DNA of 64,000 bases from Gammaproteobacteria bacterium (GCA_030430025.1 JAUIGR010000011.1:1-64000), one strand, 5' to 3'. Numbered from the stretch's first letter, positions 17,699 to 28,042 are shown. Numbers and translations are program-made. The notes: generated from the sequence alone by a model not told the origin.

Positions 17699-19191
17699 GA
17701 TTTCACCTGTATCTTATTTTGTATATAGGGTGAACGTCGATAGCGATCGTCACCAAACCACCCTTGCAAATTAGCCAAACCATCATTCACCCACTCCCAG
17801 CCCAAAGCATCTGCAAATGCCAGTAATCCCTTAGGGTAATTGACACCATGACACATGGCTAAATCGACATCGCTGGCAGAACATACACCATTGAATACAG
17901 CATCGGCAGCTTCATTAATCAGCATTACCAATGTTCGCATGACCACCATACCAGGCTGATCATCAGATAACAACACAGATTTACCTAGCAACTGAAACAA
18001 ACCAATAACAGCTTGTTTATCAACTACTGTCACATCACTGCTAAAAGTAAGATTTACTGCTTCAGCCAGCTCATAATCAAAAGACCAGTCAATCAATGCC
18101 ACTGATAATCCTGACTCAGAAAAATAAGACTGTAAATCGTCAGCTTTAGCTCCTTCGGTTAACAACACTAAACAGTTACCTATTTGTATATCATCCCCTA
18201 AGCGAACTTCAACAGCACTGTCCTCAATACCTTTAAATAATGGCTCCAGCACCCCTAAGTTAGTTGGCAAAGATATTTGTTCAGGAGCTTGGCATGCATG
18301 TTCATAAAGTGATTCCGCAACTGGTAATTCCAGATCATAACGATAAAAACCACGCCCTGACTTTTTCCCTAATGTTCCAGCATGAACCATTTCAGCTTGA
18401 ATCAAGGAAGGTTTGAAACGAGGATCATTATACATGGCTTGATAAACGGACTGGCTGACACTGTAATTGACATCGATACCTATCAAATCCATCAAGGTAA
18501 ATGGCCCCATTTTGAATCCAGCAACTTTAGTCATTACAGCATCAAAAAAATGAGGTGAAGCCAACTGCTCTTGCATCATTTTTAATGGCTCACCATAAAA
18601 CGAACGCGCTACACGATTAACAATAAACCCAGGGGTAGAACTAGCTACTACTGGCACCTTACCCCAAGATTGACATAAATTCTGTCCCATTTTAATGTAC
18701 TTTGGGTCTGTTAATAATCCACTAACCACTTCAACCAGCTTCATTACTGGAGCAGGATTAAAGAAATGCAACCCGAAAAGCCTTTCTGGCGTTTTCAAAT
18801 GTGCTGCGATGGCTGTAATCGACAAAGAAGAAGTATTGGATGTCAATAATGTATTACTTGAACATATTCTTTCAAGCTTATGAAATAGTTGTCTTTTAAT
18901 ATCCAAATTCTCAACAATAGCCTCTATGACTAAATCAGCATCAGCCAAAGCTTCTAGTTCATTAACTACTTCAATTTTTTCAATTAAGTCGATTTTTTCC
19001 TGAGCAGCGATTTTTCCACGTAATACTCGTTTATCAAGCCGATCTGACATCATGACCAATGCGTTTTTTGCAGCTGATTCATCGACATCAAACAGTTTAA
19101 CTAGATGTCCATGAGCAGCTGCCACCTCGCAAATACCGATACCCATGGTACCTGCCCCAATGACAGCAATTTGATTGATTTGACCCAACAT
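17695..19191 (-). CDS. paaH: 3-hydroxyadipyl-CoA dehydrogenase PaaH
   Basis: About 498 residues from the ATG at 19191 (MLGQINQIAVIGAGTMG); an in-frame longer start at 19257 would overlap paaG and is not favoured. NAD-binding motif 'VIGAGTMGIGICEVAAAHG', catalytic region 'LLTSNTSSLSITAIA' and 'LFGLHFFNPAPVMKLVEVV', followed by two 3HCDH C-terminal domains (second one ending in 'CHGVNYPKGLLAFADALG'). It oxidises 3-hydroxyadipyl-CoA in the lower phenylacetate pathway. One base separates it from the paaG stop. Confidence 0.92.
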   Translation of the reverse strand: MLGQINQIAVIGAGTMGIGICEVAAAHGHLVKLFDVDESAAKNALVMMSDRLDKRVLRGKIAAQEKIDLIEKIEVVNELEALADADLVIEAIVENLDIKRQLFHKLERICSSNTLLTSNTSSLSITAIAAHLKTPERLFGLHFFNPAPVMKLVEVVSGLLTDPKYIKMGQNLCQSWGKVPVVASSTPGFIVNRVARSFYGEPLKMMQEQLASPHFFDAVMTKVAGFKMGPFTLMDLIGIDVNYSVSQSVYQAMYNDPRFKPSLIQAEMVHAGTLGKKSGRGFYRYDLELPVAESLYEHACQAPEQISLPTNLGVLEPLFKGIEDSAVEVRLGDDIQIGNCLVLLTEGAKADDLQSYFSESGLSVALIDWSFDYELAEAVNLTFSSDVTVVDKQAVIGLFQLLGKSVLLSDDQPGMVVMRTLVMLINEAADAVFNGVCSASDVDLAMCHGVNYPKGLLAFADALGWEWVNDGLANLQGWFGDDRYRRSPYIQNKIQVKS

Positions 19192-19192
19192 T

Positions 19193-19990
19193 TTAATGAC
19201 CTTTGAACTCTGGTTTTCTCTTTTCCAAAAATGCCGATACACCTTCAGAGAAGTCATGACTTAAACCACATACGCGCTGTACATCACGTTCCCTATCTAA
19301 GTGAACACCATAATCATTTCTAAATGACTCATCCATAATGTTTTTGATAAACGAAAGTGCTCGAGTAGGTCGATTGGCTAAAGTCGCTACCATATCATTA
19401 ACCACTGAATTAAAATCCTCATCTGCGACAGCCTGGTAGATCATTCCCCATGATTCAGCTTGCTCGGCAGTGATGGGAGTTCCAAGCATGGTAATTGCTT
19501 TGGCCCTGGCCAAACCAATGAGTTTAGGAAGCAGCCATGTTCCATTACAATCAGGAATTAAACCGATAGAAGAAAAAGCTTGGATAAATTGAGCCGACTG
19601 TTTGGCAATCACAACATCACAATTCAAAGCAATATTAGCGCCAGCACCAGCAGCCACTCCATTAACAGCACATACCACAGGTGCGTGTATACTTTTCAAT
19701 ATGCGCAAGTTTTTATTATAACCCTGCTCCAATTTGTCACCCAAATCCATAGATTCATGGCCTGTTCGAGTTCCCAGGTCTTGACCAGCGCAAAATCCTC
19801 GGCCTTCACCTGTTAACAAAACACAACGAATATCAGACTGATCAGCAATGTGATTGAGGACCAAAAACAACTCATCATGCATCAAATCATTGAAAGCATT
19901 AAGCTTCTCAGGTCTACACAATACCACACTAGCCACATGATCTTTAATACTGAATTTCAGTGTTTGCAAACCGTCCCAAGAATCAGTCAT
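19193..19990 (-). CDS. paaG: 1,2-epoxyphenylacetyl-CoA isomerase PaaG
   Basis: 265 residues, crotonase fold. The oxyanion-hole sequence 'GRGFCAGQDLG' and 'VNGVAAGAGANIALNCD' are typical of PaaG, which turns the ring epoxide into the oxepin form. It is the first gene of the operon: a TATAAT box lies upstream and AAGGGG is 5 nt before the ATG. A second crotonase (PaaF) is not present in the window. Confidence 0.92.
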   Translation of the reverse strand: MTDSWDGLQTLKFSIKDHVASVVLCRPEKLNAFNDLMHDELFLVLNHIADQSDIRCVLLTGEGRGFCAGQDLGTRTGHESMDLGDKLEQGYNKNLRILKSIHAPVVCAVNGVAAGAGANIALNCDVVIAKQSAQFIQAFSSIGLIPDCNGTWLLPKLIGLARAKAITMLGTPITAEQAESWGMIYQAVADEDFNSVVNDMVATLANRPTRALSFIKNIMDESFRNDYGVHLDRERDVQRVCGLSHDFSEGVSAFLEKRKPEFKGH

Positions 19991-20023
19991 AGCGTCCCCT
20001 TCGATTGAATTTCAAAGCCAGAC

Positions 20024-20050
20024 ATTATACTGTATCTTAAAAACAAAATA
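20024..20050 (-). promoter_or_regulatory. Putative promoter of the paa-arcA operon
   Basis: Read on the minus strand there is a perfect TATAAT (20024-20029) with a weak TTATTT -35 about 16 nt upstream. The start of paaG follows at 19990, with AAGGGG as ribosome-binding site. No PaaX/PaaR-like operator could be identified by eye. Confidence 0.5.
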
Positions 20051-20059
20051 AGCTTCTTT

Positions 20060-20310
20060 AGCGGCCACTACTCTATATGAGGAACCATTGCATAAACAAT
20101 GACACAAGATAAAAAGTCTAAAATCTTAAATTTCTGCGTCAACAAACTTTGCAATAGTTGACGGCCTATACGGTTTTTATTCTTTGGCTTCTTGCCTGCA
20201 GCAAACCACCAAGGAAACAAACTTGGCCTATTACATCCATTTGCTTCCTTGAACTTTAAGATTTTATCTCTTTTTCTCAACGATTAAGAATGAGGCAATA
20301 GTCTATGAAA
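20060..20310 (-). repeat. Dispersed repeat family 2, long copy with 70-codon frame
   Basis: The 324-bp gap between paaG and rimK is filled by this element. About 48 bp of it (near 20235-20281, minus strand) are nearly identical to 34338-34387. It holds a 70-codon frame from a TTG at 20280 to 20068 that begins MRKRDKILKFKEANGC and includes 'SLFPWWFAAGKKPKNKNRIG'. The first 15 codons are kept in the second copy with conservative changes, but the second copy then stops. It may be a small mobile element remnant, a decayed gene or a coincidentally open frame. A CATTG/CAATG hairpin lies near its left end. Confidence 0.6.
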
Positions 20311-20314
20311 ATGT

Positions 20315-21220
20315 TTAGCCTTTACCTCGAGTACGAGTTTTGTGAGGCTTAGCATTATTTTCGATGAATTCAATAATCAAGCCAGCCACATCTTTTCCTG
20401 TTGCTTTTTCTATTCCTTCTAGCCCAGGAGATGAATTAACTTCCATCACCACAGGCCCTCGTTCGGCCCTTAACAAATCCACTCCCGCTACATTCAAACC
20501 CATAATTTGAGCTGCTCTGATGGCCGTTTTACGTTCAGTTGGTGTTAACTTAACCAAAGTGGCCGAACCGCCACGATGAAGGTTTGATCTGAACTCACCT
20601 TCCTTAGCTTGGCGTTTCATAGCAGCAACCACTTTACCACCTACTACCAAGCATCTGATGTCTGCTCCACCCGCTTCTTTGATATATTCCTGAACCATAA
20701 TGTTGGCATTGAGACCTAAAAAAGCTTCAATCACGCTTTCTGCAGCTTTTTTGGTCTCTGCAAGAACCACTCCAATACCTTGAGTTCCTTCTAATAGCTT
20801 AATGACTAAAGGAGCTCCCCCCACCATTTTAATCAAATCAGGAATATCATCAGGCGAATTAGCAAAACCAGTGACTGGCATTCCTATTCCTTTTCTCGAC
20901 AATAGCTGCAAAGATCGTAATTTATCCCTTGATCGTGTAACAGCCACTGACTCATTAAGCGGAAATACACCCATCATCTCTAACTGCCTTAATACAGCAG
21001 TACCGTAAAACGTTACTGAAGCACCTATTCTAGGGATTACTGCATCAAAATCTTTGATATCTTCTCCCTTATAATGCAACGAAGGTTTATTAGATGAAAT
21101 ATTCATGTAACACCTCAACGAATCGACAACCCTCACTTGATGCCCCTTTTTTTCAGCTGCTTCGACCAATCGTTTAGTTGAATATAAACTGGGACCTCTT
21201 GATAATATAATGATGTTCAT
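20315..21220 (-). CDS. rimK: RimK-family ATP-grasp alpha-L-glutamate ligase
   Basis: 301 residues, same length as E. coli RimK. ATP-grasp features: '[16 protein letters not shown]', the ATP-binding loop '[18 protein letters not shown]', '[19 protein letters not shown]' and the metal-binding '[14 protein letters not shown]'. RimK adds glutamates to the C-terminus of ribosomal protein S6 or makes poly-alpha-glutamate. It overlaps the upstream retropepsin-like gene by 4 nt, a pairing seen in other gammaproteobacteria. Confidence 0.93.
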   Translation of the reverse strand: MNIIILSRGPSLYSTKRLVEAAEKKGHQVRVVDSLRCYMNISSNKPSLHYKGEDIKDFDAVIPRIGASVTFYGTAVLRQLEMMGVFPLNESVAVTRSRDKLRSLQLLSRKGIGMPVTGFANSPDDIPDLIKMVGGAPLVIKLLEGTQGIGVVLAETKKAAESVIEAFLGLNANIMVQEYIKEAGGADIRCLVVGGKVVAAMKRQAKEGEFRSNLHRGGSATLVKLTPTERKTAIRAAQIMGLNVAGVDLLRAERGPVVMEVNSSPGLEGIEKATGKDVAGLIIEFIENNAKPHKTRTRGKG

Positions 21221-21648
21221 GATGCAATGATTCCTTGAATGTGAGCTTGAGATGGATGAACAGTAATGTCTTTCATTCCTTCACGTCCTAACAGCATACG
21301 AAATTTCATAACTGATCGATCTGCTAATGTCAGTTCAATAGGCCATAGTTTATCACCAATACGTAGTTTAGTTTTAACTACTAGACGATGAGTTGCATGG
21401 CCTCCTGAACTTTTGACAGTTCTTTCATCAACCAATGGTGCCTCACAACAAACCTCCTGATCACTATCTTGCTTAGGCAGTGTCCAAAACCGCACCCAAG
21501 TTTGGTTTTTTTTTTCGAATAATTCATGTCTTAAACAGTGAATGGCACTTGTTTTTGCGCCAGTATCAACTTTAATATGAATTTTTCGTATGCCTATTTC
21601 AGGCAAGGCACCCCACTCTTTCCAACCAACAGACAATACTCTTTTCAT
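21217..21648 (-). CDS. RimB-like retropepsin-fold protease (RimK partner)
   Basis: 143 residues of the family often labelled ATP-dependent zinc protease (PF05618). The retropepsin-like active-site motif is '[13 protein letters not shown]' (about 26-38), and the second signature 'RMLLGREGM' is present. Such proteins are encoded next to rimK and are proposed to trim or regulate S6 glutamylation. First gene of a two-gene operon, divergent from the BNR-repeat protein. Confidence 0.88.
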   Translation of the reverse strand: MKRVLSVGWKEWGALPEIGIRKIHIKVDTGAKTSAIHCLRHELFEKKNQTWVRFWTLPKQDSDQEVCCEAPLVDERTVKSSGGHATHRLVVKTKLRIGDKLWPIELTLADRSVMKFRMLLGREGMKDITVHPSQAHIQGIIAS

Positions 21649-21767
21649 TCAAAAATACCAAAATTATTGACAACAATAACCACTACCCTGATATGACTTT
21701 TTCATAGGCACTGATGTGACTTTTGTGTTACGGTGTCGTTTCCTAAAAAGATAGAGAATAACATCAC

Positions 21768-24700
21768 ATGAAATCACTCGCAATGGCTTTATTGATTGCC
21801 TTGACTACTCTCATTCTACCAATCGAAGCCAAAACCAATACAGATGTAAACGACACACATCCTTTAGCTGATATTTCACTAAGAAACATTGGACCAGCGA
21901 TGATATCCGGCAGAATATCTGATTTCGCCTTTCATCCAAGCAAAAAACATGAGTTTCTGGTTGCCACTGCTTCTGGTAATTTATGGCGTACGCGTAACAA
22001 TACCATTACTTGGGAACCTCTTTTTGAACATCAAGGTTCCTATTCAATTGGAGTCGTAGAGCTGGATCCTAATGACCCTTATACCATTTGGGTAGGCACT
22101 GGTGAAAATAATGCGCAACGATCTGTTGCTTTTGGTGATGGTATTTACAAATCAACAGATGATGGCAAAAGTTGGAAAAACATGGGTTTAAAGGACTCAG
22201 AACATATATCACAAATCTGGATTGATCCCACTGACTCCAATACCGTGATTGTAGCATCTCAAGGACCACTTTGGCGTGCTGGTGGCGACCGTGGATTATT
22301 TAAAACCACTGATGGTGGTGAAAACTGGGAAAATATCCTTGAAATCAGCAAACACACTGGTATTAATGAATTTGTCATTGATCAACAAAATACTGATGTG
22401 ATTGTTGCATCAAGTTATCAACGCATACGGCACCAATGGACTTTAATCAATGGCGGTATGGAAAGCGCTATTCATCGCTCAACTAATGGTGGAAAAACAT
22501 GGACTAAGATCAGTCAAGGTTTGCCCAAAGACAACATGGGTCGTATTGGACTGGCTGCTATCGGTAAAACGATCTTTGCAGTAATTGAATCTAACCCCGA
22601 AGAACAAGGCATTTACCGATCGGATGACTTTGGTCAAAATTGGCATAAAAGATCAAGTTATATGCCTAACAGTCCCCAATATTATAATGAACTGATCATT
22701 GACCCCAACAATCCTGAACGCATATATTCAATCAATACATTCACCAATGTATCGGAAGATGGTGGAACAACATGGACTCCTTTGTCAATTGACTTTCGTC
22801 ATGTTGATGATCATGCATTATGGATAGATCCAGATAATTCAAGTCACCTTTATATTGGTGGTGATGGAGGTATTTATGAATCCTATGATCGAGGCACAAC
22901 ATGGCGACATGTACGAAACTTACCTATTGCTCAGTTTTATCGAATCACACCAGATAATGCAAAACCATTTTATAATGTATGTGGGGGCACGCAAGATAAC
23001 AACTCCTTATGTGCACCTTCTCGAACAGCTGATATACATGGGGTTGAAAACTCTGATTGGGACATCATTCTACCTGGTGATGGCTATGAAGCTCAAATAG
23101 ATCCACAAGATCCAAACACTGTATATGCCCAATATCAATATGGTGGCTTAGCCAGGGTTGACCGTCGAACAGATGAGCGACTTTACATCACACCTCACCC
23201 AGAAAGTGGTGAACAACAATATAATTGGAACTGGAATACACCTCTTTTAATTTCACCACACAATCGTTTTCAATTGTTTTACGGCGCAGAATACTTATTT
23301 CAGTCTGACGATCGAGGCAATTCTTGGCGCAAAATAAGTCCCAACCTAACACGCCAAATTGACCGCAATAAACTCAAAATCATGGATCGAGTATGGAGTG
23401 TCGATTCCATCGCGAAAAATACATCAACATCTCGTTTTGGTGCATTAATAGGAATATCTGAAAGTCCCATCACCCAAGGTATCATCGTTACAGGTTCAGA
23501 TGATGGTCAAATCAGTGTCACCAGTGATGGAGGTAAAAACTGGCAAATGTACACCAAATTCAAAGGCGTGCCCGAAATGACTTATGTATCTGACGTTCTG
23601 ACATCTAATCATAATGACGATGTCATTTATGCCACTTTTGATAACCACAAGCAAGGTGATTTCAAACCCTATATCATGCAATCGAATAACAGGGGTAAAA
23701 GCTGGCACTCCATCACTGGCAACTTACCTAAAAGAGGCTTTGTCCATACCATCGTAGAAGACCATGTTGATTCTAACTTACTGTTTGTTGGCACTGAATT
23801 TGGTGTACATTTCACACAAGATGGTGGAAAAAACTGGCACCAACTCAAAAAATTACCAACCATTGCCGTTAGAGACTTGGAAATTCAACAACGTGAAAAC
23901 GACTTAGTCATAGGCACCTTTGGGCGTGGTATCTATATATTAGACGATTACCGAGCATTGCATAGCGATCAATCACAACTTATCGAAAAAACAGCTACTC
24001 TATTTCCAATCAGGGATCAATGGTTGTACATCGAAGGTTCTCAATACGATAACCGAGAAAAGGGATCATCTGGTAGTGACTTCTTTACTGCCCAAAACCC
24101 AAAATATGGTGCTAATTTCCGCTATTACCTCAATGAAAGCTTTGAATCAAAGAGAAAACAACGCCGACAAATCGAAATCGAGAAAGAAAAAACAGGAGTG
24201 GACACACCCTATCCATCATGGGATCAATTACGCGCCGAAGATATCGAACAGACACCTATAGTTTATGCTGAAATAAAAGATAACCAAGGTGCTGTAGTAA
24301 CTCGTATAGAAGCCAAAACGTCCAAAGGTCTGCATCAATTAAACTGGAATATGCGATACCCAGCTCCTGACCAGGTTCAATTAAGTAAACCCAGTTTCGT
24401 ACCTTATTGGATTTCCGATCCAGTTGGACCTCTTGCCACACCCGGTCAATACAGTGTCACATTATACAAACGTCAAAACGACGTACTTACTGCGATCACT
24501 GAACCACAGTTTTTTCAGCTCAAGTCAATGGCCAATAGCCCAGAAATCACAACGCAACCAGATCACTTACTGGCTTTTCAATCACAACTCTCCGAGCTGC
24601 AACGCGCAGTTAACAGCGCAAGCTCACAAGTTGATGAATTCAATAACCGCATCAAACATTTAAAAGCCGCTTTACTATTGACTAATCAGGCAGGGGATAA

Positions 24701-25025
24701 ACAAGCACAACAATTGCGTCACATTGAATTAAGCATCTATGACTTAGCAGTAAAATTAACTGGAGACAAAACCGTAGCCAGTCGACAAGAAGCCACATCA
24801 TGGTCCATTGCTAACCGGGTCGGTAACTTATTTTCCGATACTATGAGTTCTCAATCTGATGCAACAATTAATCACAAAAAGTCCCTAGCGATAGCAGAAA
24901 AGGAGTTCCAAACAATATTAAAAGATCTGCAAAATATCAGCAAGGAATTATCTGATTTTGAAACTGAAATGGAAACCCTTGGCGCTCCTTGGACACCCGG
25001 AAGAGAAACTAGTTGGAACAAATAA
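21768..25025 (+). CDS. Secreted BNR/Asp-box repeat protein (sortilin-like propeller)
   Basis: 1,085 residues with a Sec signal peptide (about 1-21, ending 'LPIEA'). At least ten Asp-box repeats of form S-x-D-x-G-x-x-W are visible between about 100 and 690, for example 'KSTDDGKSWKNM', 'KTTDGGENWENI', 'RSTNGGKTWTKI', 'QSDDRGNSWRKI' and 'TQDGGKNWHQL', which would build one or two beta-propellers like the Vps10/sortilin or exo-glycosidase folds. The C-terminal third has a beta domain ('GLHQLNWNMRYPAP') and then a coiled-coil-rich tail (about 925-1070). Family members are called glycosyl hydrolases but lack shown activity; a surface binding or peptidase-associated role is equally possible. Monocistronic, ending at a strong terminator. 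Confidence 0.85.
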   Translation: MKSLAMALLIALTTLILPIEAKTNTDVNDTHPLADISLRNIGPAMISGRISDFAFHPSKKHEFLVATASGNLWRTRNNTITWEPLFEHQGSYSIGVVELDPNDPYTIWVGTGENNAQRSVAFGDGIYKSTDDGKSWKNMGLKDSEHISQIWIDPTDSNTVIVASQGPLWRAGGDRGLFKTTDGGENWENILEISKHTGINEFVIDQQNTDVIVASSYQRIRHQWTLINGGMESAIHRSTNGGKTWTKISQGLPKDNMGRIGLAAIGKTIFAVIESNPEEQGIYRSDDFGQNWHKRSSYMPNSPQYYNELIIDPNNPERIYSINTFTNVSEDGGTTWTPLSIDFRHVDDHALWIDPDNSSHLYIGGDGGIYESYDRGTTWRHVRNLPIAQFYRITPDNAKPFYNVCGGTQDNNSLCAPSRTADIHGVENSDWDIILPGDGYEAQIDPQDPNTVYAQYQYGGLARVDRRTDERLYITPHPESGEQQYNWNWNTPLLISPHNRFQLFYGAEYLFQSDDRGNSWRKISPNLTRQIDRNKLKIMDRVWSVDSIAKNTSTSRFGALIGISESPITQGIIVTGSDDGQISVTSDGGKNWQMYTKFKGVPEMTYVSDVLTSNHNDDVIYATFDNHKQGDFKPYIMQSNNRGKSWHSITGNLPKRGFVHTIVEDHVDSNLLFVGTEFGVHFTQDGGKNWHQLKKLPTIAVRDLEIQQRENDLVIGTFGRGIYILDDYRALHSDQSQLIEKTATLFPIRDQWLYIEGSQYDNREKGSSGSDFFTAQNPKYGANFRYYLNESFESKRKQRRQIEIEKEKTGVDTPYPSWDQLRAEDIEQTPIVYAEIKDNQGAVVTRIEAKTSKGLHQLNWNMRYPAPDQVQLSKPSFVPYWISDPVGPLATPGQYSVTLYKRQNDVLTAITEPQFFQLKSMANSPEITTQPDHLLAFQSQLSELQRAVNSASSQVDEFNNRIKHLKAALLLTNQAGDKQAQQLRHIELSIYDLAVKLTGDKTVASRQEATSWSIANRVGNLFSDTMSSQSDATINHKKSLAIAEKEFQTILKDLQNISKELSDFETEMETLGAPWTPGRETSWNK

Positions 25026-25051
25026 TCACTCTAATACAACAAAAGTGTTAT

Positions 25052-25103
25052 TTAGCCAAACCTGAAAAGGCCAGGATAGACTTTTTCAGGGTTGACTAAT
25101 TAA
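25052..25103 (-). repeat. Minimal copy D of repeat family 1
   Basis: 52 bp equal to the left end of the long copies in inverse orientation: 'TTAGCCAAACCTGAAAAGG', a short centre 'ccaggatag', then 'ACTTTTTCAGGGTTGACTA'. The two halves pair into a hairpin of about 18 bp. It shows that the left terminal unit of the family can exist alone. Confidence 0.75.
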
Positions 25104-25116
25104 AAACTTCAGTTTA

Positions 25117-25155
25117 GTCATACACATAGATCAGAGGTCTATGTGTATGACTTTT
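25117..25155 (+). terminator. Bidirectional rho-independent terminator
   Basis: A perfect 14-bp stem (25117-25130 with 25138-25151) and a 7-nt loop, followed on the plus strand by TTTT. It separates the convergent BNR-repeat and nuclease genes, and with A-rich sequence on the other side it can work for both. Confidence 0.8.
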
Positions 25156-25228
25156 GATGATACAAATTGAACACAAAATCGACTGAATAAACCGAGATAA
25201 ACGCAACTCATCCAGTTATCTGTCACTA

Positions 25229-27985
25229 TTATTCAAAACCATCCTTGAAAATCAAATCTGTATCTGAAACAGTAAAATACATCACCAATCCATCATGATC
25301 CGATGCACGAAGACCCAAACCATTACCAACATCGGTATCGAAGTCTACATGTGCATCAGCATTACCACGACCATATTCAATTTTTTCAAAACTGATCAAG
25401 GCTTCATCATTCAAAATAGCATTATCTAACACCTGTGCTGAACCCTGATATACATAGGAATACTGATCATCGGCAGGTAAAGACTGTACGGCTTGAGTCA
25501 ATGGATTTCCTGAGAACAATGGTGCGGTCCATAAAGTATTTTCTTCCTCAATGGCATTGCCATCTATCTGACCTAATACATCAACATAGCCATCTGTAAA
25601 CTGAAAGGCATTAAAATCGCCCACAACAACGACCGGCTCATCCGGATTTTCATTTTGAATAGTTGCCACAATATCAGCCACTGCATTTGCTTGAGTCAAA
25701 CGTTTCAAGCGCACACGTTCACCATCTTGAGCATCATCAATATTACTTCGAGAACGCAAGTGTACGGCTAACAAATGAATATCTAAACTGAAATTATTAT
25801 TAAGTTCAACCTGAGCAGATAATTGCAAAGGGGGTCTATCATGTAGTAATGATTGATCAAACTCAAAGACTGTGTCTTTACCGTGTTGTATCACATCAAT
25901 CATACTGACATTATCTCGATACATAAAAGCTATGTCTTTACCACTGGGATCATTACCTTCTACCAAATTAATTGAATAGAGAACACCACTATCTGAGTGA
26001 ATTCTATCTGCCAATGCTGTCAGTGTATTGATATTTTCAACTTCTTGCACAGTCAAAATCATCGGTGCTTTCAGTGTGGCAACAATATATTCAGACAACT
26101 TTGCTAGATGATCCTGATATTCCTGGGTCGTTGGGATATCTTCGTAAGGCGCATCAGAATCATCGACATCATTGTACAAATTATACAAATTCAATGAACC
26201 GATTGTCACTTCATCAGCTTGAGCATCAGCGACAGCACCAGGAATGATATTTTCAGTTAAAACGTCCAAACTTTTAGGCCAAATCTCATATTCACCAAAA
26301 TCAAAACCCAAAATGCCCTCAATCGCGATTTCAGAACCTGCTGAATAGGTATTCAAAGGTAGAGTCAAAGCATCGATATCCACTTGCATTAATTCAGGGT
26401 TACCGTCAAATGTTGGAATAGGATCACCTCCACCAGGATATTCAACGCCCTTCTCACGAAATGCACGTTCTGCGCCTGCCCTGACGATCAAATCTGCTGC
26501 ATTAGCGCCAAAATATGAAGCAAAAGCAGAACTAATGAACCCTTGTGGCATGTCAATCAGCATCCCTTCCATACATTCATATTTAGCCATTTGTTGATCT
26601 GTACTACACACAGCAACAACTGGATCATTAGGTGGAAATGAATCGTCAAACGTGATGGCTGTCGGTAATGGATTGCCAGAAGAGTTAACAGTAATCATGC
26701 TGCCAAAGCCAATTTGTGTTGATTCAAAAAATTCTGCCACATCACCTGTAACATCAATACTGTCACCTTCTGCCACAGTCGGATTGCCACCAGTATAAAC
26801 AAAAATAGCATTCGATGTATCGGCATCGGCATCATCTCGATTATCTGGAGTTTGCATAAAAAAGCCATTCGAACTTAAAGCCGTGACAATATTATTTTCA
26901 GTAGTTACTGTCATATCTACATAAGGCGATATCAGGCCGTTACCTTGGATTTCGAATATTTCTACTAAAGGTGGTGGTGAAATAACTGTAAAGCTGAATT
27001 GGTAGTTAGCTGACATATTATCGACATTACCATCCAAATCTGTAATCTCATTGGCTACAACAGTTACCTGACAAACAGCACTTTGTGGCAAATCTGAAGA
27101 TGGCTCCAATATCAACTGGTTAACGTCCATTGCAGGTAAACCGCTGAATAGTATAGGGGCTCCACAATCAATGGTTACTGCTGATGCTGTGGCATCAACA
27201 TTCTCAGAAAAGTTGATGATAATATTACTATCTACTGAGACACCAATCTCCATATCTGTAGGATTAGTCGTTGTAACAAACGGTGGGTTATCGCCACCTC
27301 CTATATCACCACTGATCACTAGCTGATCAAAAGCAAATTCCTCATTCGCTGAGTCAAAAGTCGCGGTGATTAAAATATCTAATGAAGTACCTAAAACTGG
27401 GATATCAAAATCAAATGATTGCATCGCTATATCTAATCGTCCTGTACCATCAACAAAATCAGCAAGACCATCACAATTGGCATCCAGAGCTAATGGCTCA
27501 TTAAAAACATCTCCATGATCTTCATAGCTAAAACATATACCATCTGTATAACCACCACCATCTACTTGGTATTGAATAACAATCCCATCAGCGGAGTCGT
27601 ACGCATTGCCCCCGGGTGGATTGGCATTACCGGCTGCAAACAAACCTCTAAAATTCAAATTTTCATATCCACTGATAACTATCCCTGTCAATTCAAGGGT
27701 TTGACTAGTGTTACCATTACCTCCGTCATCATCCAGATCCTCACCAGCCCAAAAAAATGTATTCCCATAACCACTATAAGCACCCGATACATTGGCGATG
27801 TTAGAACCATCGGTCCGTCCCCAGTGATCACTGACTCCATCATTAAACTCGGTAGATGATACATAACGAATACCATTACCATCTGTTTCAAAATCTTCTG
27901 ACCAAAAATCGACAGCCAGAACCTGACCTGTTAATAAAACACCTAATAAAGAAACTTCAATCAATTGTTTTTTATTCATATACAT
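25229..27985 (-). CDS. ExeM/NucH-type extracellular endonuclease
   Basis: 918 residues with a Sec signal peptide (to about 25, 'LLTGQVLA'). Order: an N-terminal beta-sandwich with calcium-site-like acidic loops (about 26-230), an Ig-like SbsA/Big_5 domain (about 235-335, 'TTTNPTDMEIGVSVDSNIII'), an OB-fold/lamin-like region (about 340-570) and an endonuclease/exonuclease/phosphatase domain (about 590-900) with 'LTVQEVENINTL', 'LAVHLRSRS', 'VVVVGDFNAF' and 'ASDHDGLV'. It should degrade extracellular DNA. The protein ends in DLIFKDGFE, a short tail seen on other secreted proteins in related bacteria. A second ATG at 27979 has better spacing to GAG. Monocistronic. Confidence 0.88.
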   Translation of the reverse strand: MYMNKKQLIEVSLLGVLLTGQVLAVDFWSEDFETDGNGIRYVSSTEFNDGVSDHWGRTDGSNIANVSGAYSGYGNTFFWAGEDLDDDGGNGNTSQTLELTGIVISGYENLNFRGLFAAGNANPPGGNAYDSADGIVIQYQVDGGGYTDGICFSYEDHGDVFNEPLALDANCDGLADFVDGTGRLDIAMQSFDFDIPVLGTSLDILITATFDSANEEFAFDQLVISGDIGGGDNPPFVTTTNPTDMEIGVSVDSNIIINFSENVDATASAVTIDCGAPILFSGLPAMDVNQLILEPSSDLPQSAVCQVTVVANEITDLDGNVDNMSANYQFSFTVISPPPLVEIFEIQGNGLISPYVDMTVTTENNIVTALSSNGFFMQTPDNRDDADADTSNAIFVYTGGNPTVAEGDSIDVTGDVAEFFESTQIGFGSMITVNSSGNPLPTAITFDDSFPPNDPVVAVCSTDQQMAKYECMEGMLIDMPQGFISSAFASYFGANAADLIVRAGAERAFREKGVEYPGGGDPIPTFDGNPELMQVDIDALTLPLNTYSAGSEIAIEGILGFDFGEYEIWPKSLDVLTENIIPGAVADAQADEVTIGSLNLYNLYNDVDDSDAPYEDIPTTQEYQDHLAKLSEYIVATLKAPMILTVQEVENINTLTALADRIHSDSGVLYSINLVEGNDPSGKDIAFMYRDNVSMIDVIQHGKDTVFEFDQSLLHDRPPLQLSAQVELNNNFSLDIHLLAVHLRSRSNIDDAQDGERVRLKRLTQANAVADIVATIQNENPDEPVVVVGDFNAFQFTDGYVDVLGQIDGNAIEEENTLWTAPLFSGNPLTQAVQSLPADDQYSYVYQGSAQVLDNAILNDEALISFEKIEYGRGNADAHVDFDTDVGNGLGLRASDHDGLVMYFTVSDTDLIFKDGFE

Positions 27986-28003
27986 CTCACACTTCGAATA
28001 TTA

Positions 28004-28042
28004 ATCTCCCCCGTAGAATGTGGTTCAAAAACCGTGGGAGAT
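28004..28042. other. Inverted repeat between nuclease and channel genes
   Basis: ATCTCCC (28004-28010) pairs with GGGAGAT (28036-28042) around a 25-nt interior. It lies just upstream of the nuclease start on its 5' side and could be an operator or a leader hairpin. No known regulator site is recognised. Confidence 0.3.
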
